Below, piece after piece: positions 49,378-56,620 of a stretch of DNA of 64,000 nucleotides. The stretch is from Halobacillus aidingensis (GTDB taxonomy: Bacteria > Bacillota > Bacilli > Bacillales > Halobacillaceae), in NCBI RefSeq assembly GCF_900104185.1, contig NZ_FNIZ01000002.1, positions 1 to 64,000 on the forward strand. Direction: 5' to 3'. The stretch's first letter is position 1; each line of letters begins with the position of its first letter. The notes under the pieces are model-generated. The model was not told where the DNA came from. It ran no database searches and saw only the letters and a list, made by a program, of their open reading frames with translations. The position numbers and the translations under genes are program-made.

Positions 49378-50954
49378 GTAGAAAACGAAACCATCCCCTA
49401 ATGATGGTCTATGAATTAGGGAATCTGATTAAAAATAGTCTGTTCTTTTTTATCCTTTTCTTTGTAGTAAAAGCTGGTTCTGAAGCTTGGCTTTTCGTGT
49501 ATGGACGTTATGCTGTCGTTGGTTTGTTTTTGTTGACCGTGCTTTGTATTCCAATTAAATGGTATTCCCGTACATATCAATTAGATGTGGCGTCTTTACA
49601 TATAACGCGTAACTTTTTCGTGAGGAATCAGCAAACGGTTCCCTATACTAAGATTCAAAATGTACAAAAGGAGACGAAATGGTTCCACCGGATACTGGGT
49701 ATGACTTCAGTAACGTTGAAAACGAGTGTGCAAGGGAAAGATCATTCAATCCGCTTCCCTGTGTTGAGGAAGGAAGAAGCAGCGTCGATTGAGACGAAAG
49801 TTCAAGGAAAGACGTCTACCCCTGTTATTCGCGTAGAAGAAGCTGCACAAGAAACTGAGCTTCCGGTATTTGAAGAAGAGAAGGTGGAGGATGAGAAAGT
49901 AACAAATCAACCAGCTTCCAAAAAAACGGTGCATTTCACTCCAACAAAAAAGGAAATCATGAAGGCGGCGTTTGCATCTCTCAGTTTTTTAGCATTCCTT
50001 CCTATTCTCGGTTCATTATTGTCGAAGTTAGATGACTTTCATTTTGAAAAACAAGTGGATGGTTTCCTTTCTTTCCTGTTTGGATCGACGACGATGCTTG
50101 TGACGACTACCATTCTATTTGTCTTACTCTCAGGTGGGTTTGGGATTGTGAGGACGGTTGTAAAATACGGGAAATATGAAATTGCCTCTGATAAAGAAAC
50201 GATTTTCATTACTAAAGGCATGGTGGATGAGAATTATATATCGATCTCAAAAGACAAAGTTCAGGCGATTCTTATTGAACAATCGTTTATGAAACGGATG
50301 ATGGGGCTTGCCACAGTGAAATTGGTTTGTGCTGGAGGGAATGGAGAGGAATCGGAAGTAAGCGCGCTTTATCCATTCCTGCCTGTGAGGCGTGCCTGTT
50401 CCCTAATAGAGGAATTACTTCCGGATTATCAATTATCAAAACAAATGGAACGATTGCCAAGGGAAGCATTTTGGATTCAGATGCTGAAGCCGAGCTGGCT
50501 TTGGATGATTTCGACAGGAGCCCTTTTCTACTTAAAACCTGAACCGTTCGGTCTATCATCAGCCTGGTGGGTTTTTTCCGTCATTTTGTTGGTGCTCATC
50601 ATGGCTTCACGTGCTCTGAACTTTTACCATTCTAATTATGTTATTCATGATCATTACATTCAGTTTCGTACCGGAGGATTTACCACAAGTCTCTTTTTGT
50701 CTAAAAGAAGTAGAATCATTGAGTTGGAAGCTTCACAAACACTCTTTCAAAAGTTATTGGGGCTTGCGTCCATCAATACAGTCAATCAGGCGAACCCTGT
50801 CCGGCATACGTCGATGGCGGATGTCCCAGCACACTGGGCGGAAACAGCCTATCAATGGTACACAGGAAGGAAAAACGAAGTTCATTTTGTAAAGGAAGGA
50901 GAGACGAATCATGAACAAGTGGGCTTGGATGTCCTTAGGGATGGTTATCGTTAA
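49374..50954 (+). CDS. ydbT: Multi-PH-domain membrane protein (YdbT-like)
   Basis: A 526-aa protein with repeated units of TM-helix pair plus bPH2 domain. PH motifs appear as VPYTKIQNVQKETKW, ISKDKVQAILIEQSFMKRM and LFLSKRSRIIELEASQTLFQK, indicating three domains, each ending in the G-(L/M)-A/T-x-V/I-x core. A charged Glu-rich linker lies between the first and second units (about residues 140-185). It acts with the YdbS-like partner in the membrane. Its 3' end overlaps the next small gene by 44 bp. Confidence 0.88.
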   Translation: MSRKRNHPLMMVYELGNLIKNSLFFFILFFVVKAGSEAWLFVYGRYAVVGLFLLTVLCIPIKWYSRTYQLDVASLHITRNFFVRNQQTVPYTKIQNVQKETKWFHRILGMTSVTLKTSVQGKDHSIRFPVLRKEEAASIETKVQGKTSTPVIRVEEAAQETELPVFEEEKVEDEKVTNQPASKKTVHFTPTKKEIMKAAFASLSFLAFLPILGSLLSKLDDFHFEKQVDGFLSFLFGSTTMLVTTTILFVLLSGGFGIVRTVVKYGKYEIASDKETIFITKGMVDENYISISKDKVQAILIEQSFMKRMMGLATVKLVCAGGNGEESEVSALYPFLPVRRACSLIEELLPDYQLSKQMERLPREAFWIQMLKPSWLWMISTGALFYLKPEPFGLSSAWWVFSVILLVLIMASRALNFYHSNYVIHDHYIQFRTGGFTTSLFLSKRSRIIELEASQTLFQKLLGLASINTVNQANPVRHTSMADVPAHWAETAYQWYTGRKNEVHFVKEGETNHEQVGLDVLRDGYR

Positions 50955-51159
50955 TTTTATTTTGTTTCTATTGCTGCGAGGGCCAAACGTCAATCTGCCA
51001 TTGGTGGTGGCCGTTGAAAGTTCCCTTTCCATCATAGGCATCGTCTGTGCGGTGCTATCTAAAAAAATCATCGCAGGTACGGCTGGGTTCGTATTGAACG
51101 GCGGTGTTTTGATTGTTATGGGTTTTCTTCTTCTTGCGATGGGAATCAGTGAACCTTAA
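50911..51159 (+). CDS. Small membrane protein, 82 aa
   Basis: Three hydrophobic helices with short loops (MNKWAWMSLGMVIVNFILFL, then ESSLSIIGIVCAVLS and VLNGGVLIVMGFLLLAMG). AAGGAAGGAGAGACG precedes the ATG, inside the end of ydbT, so it is part of the ydbST operon. The sequence resembles DUF4190-like small membrane proteins (low certainty). Confidence 0.65.
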   Translation: MNKWAWMSLGMVIVNFILFLLLRGPNVNLPLVVAVESSLSIIGIVCAVLSKKIIAGTAGFVLNGGVLIVMGFLLLAMGISEP

Positions 51160-51170
51160 GGAAGGGAGTG

Positions 51171-51467
51171 GTGACCATTCGTCAAAAGATTCATATGACA
51201 AATCTGATTTTATTCGTACTTTTATTAGCCTGGGGATTTCTTCTTTATTTCGGTACTCACTTCGTAGAACAGGATGATCCGTATGTAGGTGAAAACCTTA
51301 GTATTCTACTGGTCTATGTGATCTGGGGACTCGGATATTTCATTCAGTTGAAACAACCTACGATGAAACGTGTGGTAGCGGTACTACTATTATCTTTAGG
51401 GTTTCAAGTATTGTATTTTTTCAGTATGTACTACGTAATCACATTTTTTGAGTGGATCTTTGAATAA
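51171..51467 (+). CDS. Hypothetical membrane protein, 98 aa
   Basis: Three hydrophobic helices (about residues 10-30, 42-58 and 65-95). The start is uncertain: a GTG at 51171 has AAGGAAG 6 bases upstream, while the GTG directly before it is too close. It lies 11 bp after the 82-aa gene, in the same operon-like run. Function unknown. Confidence 0.6.
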   Translation: MTIRQKIHMTNLILFVLLLAWGFLLYFGTHFVEQDDPYVGENLSILLVYVIWGLGYFIQLKQPTMKRVVAVLLLSLGFQVLYFFSMYYVITFFEWIFE

Positions 51468-51489
51468 TGATGAAGGAGGAGAGACGAAT

Positions 51490-51687
51490 TTGAAGAAATT
51501 ATATCGCTCTACAAATGACAGCCAATTGTCTGGAGTTCTCGGCGGTCTAAGTGAAACGTATAACATTGACGTAAGCATCCTGAGGATTATTGTGGTGGTA
51601 TCTGGATTTTTCACAGGAGGATTGACGTGGCTTATTTACATTATAGCCGCGATGGTCATGCCGACCGATCGACAGCTTAGGAAGTAA
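51490..51687 (+). CDS. PspC-domain protein, 65 aa
   Basis: A complete PspC module: KKLYRSTNDSQLSGVLGGLS, then a single TM helix with VSILRIIVVVSGFFTGG and YIIAAMVMP. PspC proteins participate in membrane-stress responses in many bacteria. The start is the TTG at 51490, preceded by AAGGAGGAG with 10-base spacing. It follows the ydbST cluster. Confidence 0.82.
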   Translation: MKKLYRSTNDSQLSGVLGGLSETYNIDVSILRIIVVVSGFFTGGLTWLIYIIAAMVMPTDRQLRK

Positions 51688-51702
51688 AAGGAGAAGCATG
51701 AT

Positions 51703-51858
51703 GTGATGAAATTTATCTTATATGCAAGCATGATTCTTGCAAACATAAGAGTTGTTCATGAATCAACGGAAAACATGATTCTTATGTTCTTCGTTTCTGC
51801 GGGAGCCATCATCATCTTAAAAGCATTGATCAAAAATAGGCAAAACATTTATTTTTAG
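51703..51858 (+). CDS. Small membrane protein, 51 aa
   Basis: Reads MKFILYASMILANIRVVHES, then MILMFFVSAGAIIILKALI and a short basic tail. Start either GTG 51703 or ATG 51706; AAAAGGAG lies 9 to 12 bases upstream. One to two TM helices; it ends 10 bp before the AAA ATPase gene. Function unknown. Confidence 0.55.
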   Translation: MMKFILYASMILANIRVVHESTENMILMFFVSAGAIIILKALIKNRQNIYF

Positions 51859-51868
51859 AGGTGGTAGA

Positions 51869-52624
51869 ATGACAAAACTAAATAGCCATACCCAGTATAT
51901 TCGTTCCATTGAATTAAAGAGTGAAAAAATACAGTCCTACAGGAATTTCCCACTCAATCTCCCCGTGATTCGAAATTTTGAACGGTTACAACTACATCCG
52001 AATGTCACCTATCTCATCGGTGAAAACGGGATGGGGAAATCGACCTTGCTTGAAGGGATGGCGATTGCGCTCGGTTTTAATCCGGAGGGCGGGACACTTA
52101 ACTTCAATTTTTCCAGCTATGACTCCCACTCGAATTTAGATGAATATCTCCGTCTCGCCAAAGGAGTGCATAGACCGAAGGATTCCTTCTTCTTCCGAGC
52201 TGAAAGTTTTTATAATGTCGCGACGAACATTGAAGAACTGGATAGAGAGATAGGTGGAAGGAAGATCATCGATTCGTTCGGAGGAAAATCGCTGCATGAG
52301 CAGTCACATGGCGAATCTTTTTTTGCAGCGTTCACCGAGCGCTTCCAAGGAAAAGGATTATACATTCTCGATGAGCCGGAAGCTGCTCTTTCTCCTCTAC
52401 GGCAAATGTCGATGCTTCGAAGAATTCATGACCTTGTTGTTGAAGGCTCCCAGTTTATTATCTCCACACACTCTCCGTTGTTGATGGCCTATCCTGATGC
52501 AAAAATCATGGAGTTGACGGAAAACGGAATGAAGGAGACCTCGCTTGAAGCGACGAACCACTACACCATCATGAAGCAGTTTTTTGATGATAAAGATCGT
52601 TTGTTTCATCATTTATTTCAATAA
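51869..52624 (+). CDS. AAA-family (ABC/SMC-like) ATPase
   Basis: A 251-aa soluble ATPase with Walker A GENGMGKST (51-59), a signature-like SHGESFFAAF near residue 148 and Walker B LYILDEPEAALS near 165. STHSPLLMAYPDAKIMEL, the H-loop region, lies near 200. This is the single-domain AAA_21/AAA_23 type with no nuclease (TOPRIM) domain attached. Such stand-alone proteins are widespread and uncharacterised. It follows the PspC cluster. Confidence 0.85.
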   Translation: MTKLNSHTQYIRSIELKSEKIQSYRNFPLNLPVIRNFERLQLHPNVTYLIGENGMGKSTLLEGMAIALGFNPEGGTLNFNFSSYDSHSNLDEYLRLAKGVHRPKDSFFFRAESFYNVATNIEELDREIGGRKIIDSFGGKSLHEQSHGESFFAAFTERFQGKGLYILDEPEAALSPLRQMSMLRRIHDLVVEGSQFIISTHSPLLMAYPDAKIMELTENGMKETSLEATNHYTIMKQFFDDKDRLFHHLFQ

Positions 52625-52639
52625 TAAGGGGGATTAGTT

Positions 52640-52816
52640 ATGGATTTAGCTTTACTATTTGGCGTTCTCTTGACATTACTGCCGCTTGTGACGATTAAAA
52701 AAGTGAAGGAAGAAACGTTATTTCAGAGAGTGATCCATATCGGTTGTCTTCTTGTAGGCATTCTGCTTCTAATCGGATTTTCCATTCAGTTTACGGCTTA
52801 TATGGAAAATTATTAA
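52640..52816 (+). CDS. Small membrane protein, 58 aa
   Basis: MDLALLFGVLLTLLPLVTIK, then KVKEETLFQRVIHIG and a second helix (CLLVGILLLIGFSIQF). AAGGGGG precedes the ATG. It lies between the AAA ATPase and an 87-aa membrane gene in a tight run. No family recognised. Confidence 0.6.
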   Translation: MDLALLFGVLLTLLPLVTIKKVKEETLFQRVIHIGCLLVGILLLIGFSIQFTAYMENY

Positions 52817-52839
52817 GAAAGAAGAAAGGATTGATTTTG

Positions 52840-53103
52840 GTGAAAATACTTCTCTCAAGCTTGTTTCTTCTAGGGCTCTTTGTATCGGTGGCTGTATTTG
52901 TACATAAGCGTAAGAAGGCAGGAGTGAAGGGATGGAAAACAGCCCTCACGTCTATCTGCTTCTACGCCATTGCTGTACTGAACCTTGTGGCTTACTGGTT
53001 GGATGGTCTTGGCATCATTAGTTGGGTCCTCACGATTTTCCTCCTCATGTTAGGCGCGTATTATACGAGGTATATGCCGGCGGCTTCCCAATCGTCTGGA
53101 TGA
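52840..53103 (+). CDS. Small membrane protein, 87 aa
   Basis: Starts at GTG 52840 (VKILLSSLFLLGLFVSVAVF), with AAAGGA 9 bases upstream. Three hydrophobic helices, with a basic HKRKKAGVKGWK loop between the first two. The frame remains open upstream but without plausible starts. Function unknown. Confidence 0.6.
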   Translation: MKILLSSLFLLGLFVSVAVFVHKRKKAGVKGWKTALTSICFYAIAVLNLVAYWLDGLGIISWVLTIFLLMLGAYYTRYMPAASQSSG

Positions 53104-53150
53104 ACTCATAAGAAGCTTATTCATTCATCAAACTTGATCAGGAGGTAAAC

Positions 53151-53519
53151 ATGGATATTTACTCATTTAAAAAAGAAACGGGTAAAAAGGTTGAAAAGTT
53201 CCAATCGGATTTCATCATGTCACGCATAACCAAGACTCAAAAAGACGTTCATATCGGATGCATGCATTTAGAAGAACATGGAGTGATCGGTTACCATCAA
53301 GCTGTCGTTCCTCAGCTATTGCTTGTGGTCGAAGGAGAAGGGATGGTCAAAGGTGAAGAGAAGAGGGTTACTCCTGTAAGTAGTGGGGATGCCGTCTATT
53401 GGGAAAAAGGCGAGTGGCATGAAACGAAAACGGAAGCCGGTTTGACAGCGATTGTCATTGAAAGTGAAGAGTTGGATGTTTCTGCTTTATCAACCATATC
53501 AAAACCCCATAGTGGATAA
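53151..53519 (+). CDS. Cupin-domain protein
   Basis: A 122-aa single cupin. Motif 1 reads GVIGYHQAVVPQLLLVVEGEG, with one of the usual histidines retained (His and Gln), and motif 2 has SSGDAVYWEKGEWHETKTE with G-D and the terminal H. The metal site therefore looks partly conserved. The role is unknown. AGGAGGTAAAC precedes the ATG. Confidence 0.75.
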   Translation: MDIYSFKKETGKKVEKFQSDFIMSRITKTQKDVHIGCMHLEEHGVIGYHQAVVPQLLLVVEGEGMVKGEEKRVTPVSSGDAVYWEKGEWHETKTEAGLTAIVIESEELDVSALSTISKPHSG

Positions 53520-53560
53520 TAAAAACTAAAATACATACCGAATGGGATGGGGGTACTTTT

Positions 53561-53746
53561 ATTAAAAGATTCTTTAAGTCCTGGATTGGCTGGATGGTCG
53601 GTGTTCTTGCAGGAATATTCATTATAAGTCTATGGAATGGTGGGAACTTAGACTGGAGTCTTTTCATTAATCTGGGGATCGGCGGCCTCATTGGTACCCT
53701 AATAGGACTTGGAATAAAGAAAACTTTTAAAAAAGAGGAAAAATAA
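53561..53746 (+). CDS. Small membrane protein with apparent ATT start, 61 aa
   Basis: The frame reads KRFFKSWIGWMVGVLAGIFI, then ISLWNGGNLDWS, a second glycine-rich helix (LGIGGLIGTLIGLGI) and a lysine-rich tail (KKTFKKEEK). The expected initiator before KRFFK is ATT at 53561-53563, preceded by a G-rich ATGGGGGT with plausible spacing. No ATG, GTG or TTG lies in frame between the previous gene and residue 12. ATT starts are rare but known (infC). Initiation at the internal ATG (residue 12), or a mutation, is possible. Confidence 0.5.
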   Translation: MKRFFKSWIGWMVGVLAGIFIISLWNGGNLDWSLFINLGIGGLIGTLIGLGIKKTFKKEEK

Positions 53747-53794
53747 CTCTGCACACGAACATACATATATAAAGCTTAGCAGAAGGGAGCGGTC

Positions 53795-54709
53795 ATCATC
53801 GAACACGTCATCCAGGTTGAAAACTTATCCAAGTCGTTCGGCACCACTCAAGCGGTTAAGAACCTTTCATTTACGGTAAGAAAAGGAGAAATCTTCGGCA
53901 TCATCGGCCCGAATGGAGCAGGAAAAACGACGACCCTTGAGATTTTAGAAGGGATTCAGAAACCAACGTCAGGTGAAGTGGAAGTACTTGGGCTGAATCC
54001 TGAGAAACAACTGCGCGAACTGAATCGAAGGATTGGGGTGCAGTTCCAGGCTACCTCTATTCAGAAGAAGATGAAGGTGAAAGAAGCGCTGGATTTATTT
54101 TCAAGCTTTTATAAAGGAAAAACACAAAAGGATCAATTGATTGATATGCTCGGTCTTGGTGAGAAACTTAATGTCCATTTCGAAGATCTTTCTGGTGGTT
54201 GGAAACAGCGGGTCACCCTTGCTTTGGCTACGCTGCACCAGCCTGAACTGTTGTTTCTGGATGAACCGAGTATGGGCCTCGATCCACATGCAAGACGCGA
54301 AATGTGGGGGATGATCCGCACCTTAAGAGATAATGGCAGCACGATCGTTGTGACAACCCATTACATGGAGGAAGCGGAAAAGCTTTGCGATCGTGTTGCG
54401 ATGATCTATAGCGGGGAGCTGAAGGCATTGAACAATCCGGATGCTCTACTGGATGATGTGGCGACCCATTATATCGGGTTTGAAAGTGAACGAATGTCCT
54501 ATGAGTACCTGTTAACGCTGAGTGATGTGGTTCGGGTGGAAAAAGACGAAGCCGATTTCAAAGTGTTCAGTGAGGACCTCCAACATACCGCTTATCAAAT
54601 TTTCACATACTGCCATGAAGAGAATATCGAATTGAAGAACTTCAAATTTGATCGAGGATCGCTGGATGACTTGTTCGTTCAATATTTAGAAAAGGAGAAA
54701 ACTGGATGA
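53795..54709 (+). CDS. ABC transporter ATP-binding protein (no standard start codon)
   Basis: About 304 residues forming a complete ABC-2-exporter ATPase: Walker A GPNGAGKT (residues 38-45), Q-loop in GVQFQAT, signature LSGGWKQR, Walker B LLFLDEPSMGLD and switch His in TTHYMEEAE. The intact N-terminus (HVIQVENLSKSFGTTQAVKN) is in frame upstream of 53978, where the first GTG occurs. A TAG at 53777-53779 closes the frame, and only CAG, AAG, GGA, GCG, GTC, ATC and ATC lie between. An ATC at 53795 or 53798 with AGAAGGGAG 5-8 bases upstream would have to initiate. Coupled to the permease gene by a 4-bp overlap. Confidence 0.8.
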   Translation: MIEHVIQVENLSKSFGTTQAVKNLSFTVRKGEIFGIIGPNGAGKTTTLEILEGIQKPTSGEVEVLGLNPEKQLRELNRRIGVQFQATSIQKKMKVKEALDLFSSFYKGKTQKDQLIDMLGLGEKLNVHFEDLSGGWKQRVTLALATLHQPELLFLDEPSMGLDPHARREMWGMIRTLRDNGSTIVVTTHYMEEAEKLCDRVAMIYSGELKALNNPDALLDDVATHYIGFESERMSYEYLLTLSDVVRVEKDEADFKVFSEDLQHTAYQIFTYCHEENIELKNFKFDRGSLDDLFVQYLEKEKTG

Positions 54710-55446
54710 ATACCGTTGTAAAACTAGCAAACTTGGAAACGAAAATGTTTTTCCGTGATCGTCTCAGTGTTTTCTGGACGTTCCTATTTCCAGTTGTGAT
54801 GATCTGGTTGTTCGGTTCGATGTTCAGCGGCGACATGGCTGGTCCTTTTACCTTTGCTGAAGTCTTCATCCCGTCTTGGATCGGTGTCAATATTGTCACC
54901 ACTTCGTTTTTCACTTTAGGTACCGTTCTCGCAGGTTACCGTGAAACCGGTGTACTCCGCAGGTATCAATCGACTCCCCTTCAACCGTGGAAGATCCTCG
55001 CCGCTCACACGATGCAGGGAACAGTAATCTTCATCATTTCTGCCCTATTGCTTATGATTTTCGGAATGGTCATGTACGACCTTCAGCCCCCGATGTATAT
55101 CGGGAGTACGCTTTTGGCTCTATTCATCAGCATTCTTGCGTTTTTCCCTTTTGCGCTGTTCGTTACTTCTCTGGCTAAAAACACTCAGTCGGCAGCAGCC
55201 ATCAGTTCGCTTTTTCTAAACTTGATGCTTTTTCTATCTGGTGCCACCTTTCCGCTGGAGATGATGCCAACGATTCTTCAGTACGTAGCGAAAGTTTTGC
55301 CTTTGTATTATGTCATTCAGTTGCTGCGTGGAACTTGGAATGAGGCTCCGATCTCTGAATTCGGCTTTGAAGTCGGGATCCTACTAGCAATTGCAGTCGT
55401 TTCGATTGTGCTAGCTTCCCGTTACTTCAAGTGGAGTGACAAGTAA
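54706..55446 (+). CDS. ABC-2 type transporter permease
   Basis: A 246-aa permease with six TM helices in the ABC-2 arrangement. The RETGVLRRYQSTPLQPWKIL element after helix 2 and the NTQSAAAISSLFLNLMLFLSGATFPLEMMP region around helix 5 are typical. It partners with the preceding ATPase to export drugs, lipids or peptides (substrate unknown). ATGA-type coupling to the ATPase. Confidence 0.9.
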   Translation: MNTVVKLANLETKMFFRDRLSVFWTFLFPVVMIWLFGSMFSGDMAGPFTFAEVFIPSWIGVNIVTTSFFTLGTVLAGYRETGVLRRYQSTPLQPWKILAAHTMQGTVIFIISALLLMIFGMVMYDLQPPMYIGSTLLALFISILAFFPFALFVTSLAKNTQSAAAISSLFLNLMLFLSGATFPLEMMPTILQYVAKVLPLYYVIQLLRGTWNEAPISEFGFEVGILLAIAVVSIVLASRYFKWSDK

Positions 55447-55657
55447 TAGACTCAAGGTGAAGAGGAGCGTGAATAAAAAAAACCAAATGAGGTCTAAGAT
55501 AATCAAAGAAATACCGAAATAAGCCAATAGCAAGAGCATATCAAATCGATCCATAACCTAACTATAATCAAAGCCTATAAAAGAATGGATCCATTCAGAA
55601 ACTGTTGCAAAGAAGATTCAAGAAGCGTTTGGTTTGTAATATTGGAGGAAATGTTTG

Positions 55658-55942
55658 ATGAAAAGCATCATTCCGTTTTTGTTTGGTCACCCTTACAGGA
55701 AATCAAAGCTTATGACTTTGTATTATTGGATGGCCGTTTGGATGTACATAATCGCTGCTGTCTTTTTGTTGACCGCAGCTATTTTAACTGGTGACGGAGA
55801 ATTTTGGCTCAGTTTCATTATGGTTCTTGTTATGTTTCCAATTATGTTCCGCCTTGTTTACGGAGTGGTCACACGCATCACTCAAGCGATATTCAATCAT
55901 GAAAAAAAGCAGCAGCTGTCAGACAGCTGCTGCTTTTATTAA
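55658..55942 (+). CDS. Hypothetical membrane protein, 94 aa
   Basis: Two or three hydrophobic helices (about 21-45 and 50-72) and a polar C-terminus. GGAGG lies 9 bases before the ATG at 55658. The last dozen codons (KKQQLSDSCCFY) run through the transcription terminator, so the true C-terminus is set by a hairpin-coding stretch. No family recognised. Confidence 0.6.
   Translation: MKSIIPFLFGHPYRKSKLMTLYYWMAVWMYIIAAVFLLTAAILTGDGEFWLSFIMVLVMFPIMFRLVYGVVTRITQAIFNHEKKQQLSDSCCFY
55905..55938. terminator. Terminator shared by convergent genes
   Basis: GCAGCAGCTGTC pairs with its complement across a 3-base loop, with A-rich left and T-rich right flanks. It lies inside the end of the 94-aa gene and next to the ktrA stop. 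Confidence 0.8.
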
Positions 55943-56604
55943 TCCTCGACGACGAGGTTTTTTTCGAAACGGTTGACGTCTTTATCGGCTCCGATGACAA
56001 TCAGAATGTCGCTGGCATTCACTTGTTCGGTAGCCATTGGGGAGACGATGACATCTTTTCCGCGTTTGATCGCTACGATGTTACACCCGTACTGGGCGCG
56101 GATATCTAAATCGATCAACGTCTTTCCACTCATCTTCCTTCCTGCTTTTACCTCGACGACGCTGTGGTCATCCGATAGCTCGATATAATCAAGAATATTA
56201 TCAGATATGATGTGATGAGCGATACGTTTTCCCATATCTCTTTCTGGGTGGACGACTTGGTCGGCCCCGATTTTGTTCAATATTTTTTCGTGGTAATCGT
56301 TCTGGGCTTTGACGGTGATCATGCTTATGCCCATCTCTTTTAAAATTAATGTCGTCAGCATGCTTGCTTGGATGTTATCACCGATCGCTACGATGACGTG
56401 ATCAATATTCCTGAACCCCAACTCTTTGAGTACGAGTTCATCGGTAGAATCAGCCATGACAGCGTGAGAGACGATGTCCCGGTATTCATTGACTTTGTTT
56501 TCATCAAGGTCTAAAGCAAGCACTTCCATGCCTTCGCGGCTCAGTTCCCTGCAAATACTCCCGCCGAAACGGCCGAGTCCTACAACAGCAAATGTTTTCT
56601 TCAT
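55939..56604 (-). CDS. ktrA: Ktr potassium uptake gating subunit (RCK domain)
   Basis: A 221-aa cytoplasmic RCK protein that forms the octameric gating ring of a KtrAB K+ channel/symporter. The Rossmann motif is VVGLGRFGGS at 7-16 for NAD or ATP, followed by ADSTDELVLKELG. A C-terminal TrkA_C domain runs from about residue 135 and is the c-di-AMP binding region in Firmicute homologues. It is cotranscribed with the ktrB gene 16 bp upstream, as in KtrAB rather than the unlinked KtrCD. K+ uptake is central to osmotic stress. Confidence 0.9.
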   Translation of the reverse strand: MKKTFAVVGLGRFGGSICRELSREGMEVLALDLDENKVNEYRDIVSHAVMADSTDELVLKELGFRNIDHVIVAIGDNIQASMLTTLILKEMGISMITVKAQNDYHEKILNKIGADQVVHPERDMGKRIAHHIISDNILDYIELSDDHSVVEVKAGRKMSGKTLIDLDIRAQYGCNIVAIKRGKDVIVSPMATEQVNASDILIVIGADKDVNRFEKNLVVED

Positions 56605-56620
56605 CGTTGGTTTCCTCCTG

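Noticed and set aside
51869-52624. Phage-defence (OLD/retron-type) ATPase
   Set aside because: No TOPRIM, nuclease or toxin partner is adjacent; a lone AAA_21-like ATPase is not evidence for defence.
53978-54709. ABC ATPase starting at the GTG at 53978
   Set aside because: This would delete the Walker A motif, which is intact in the same frame upstream.
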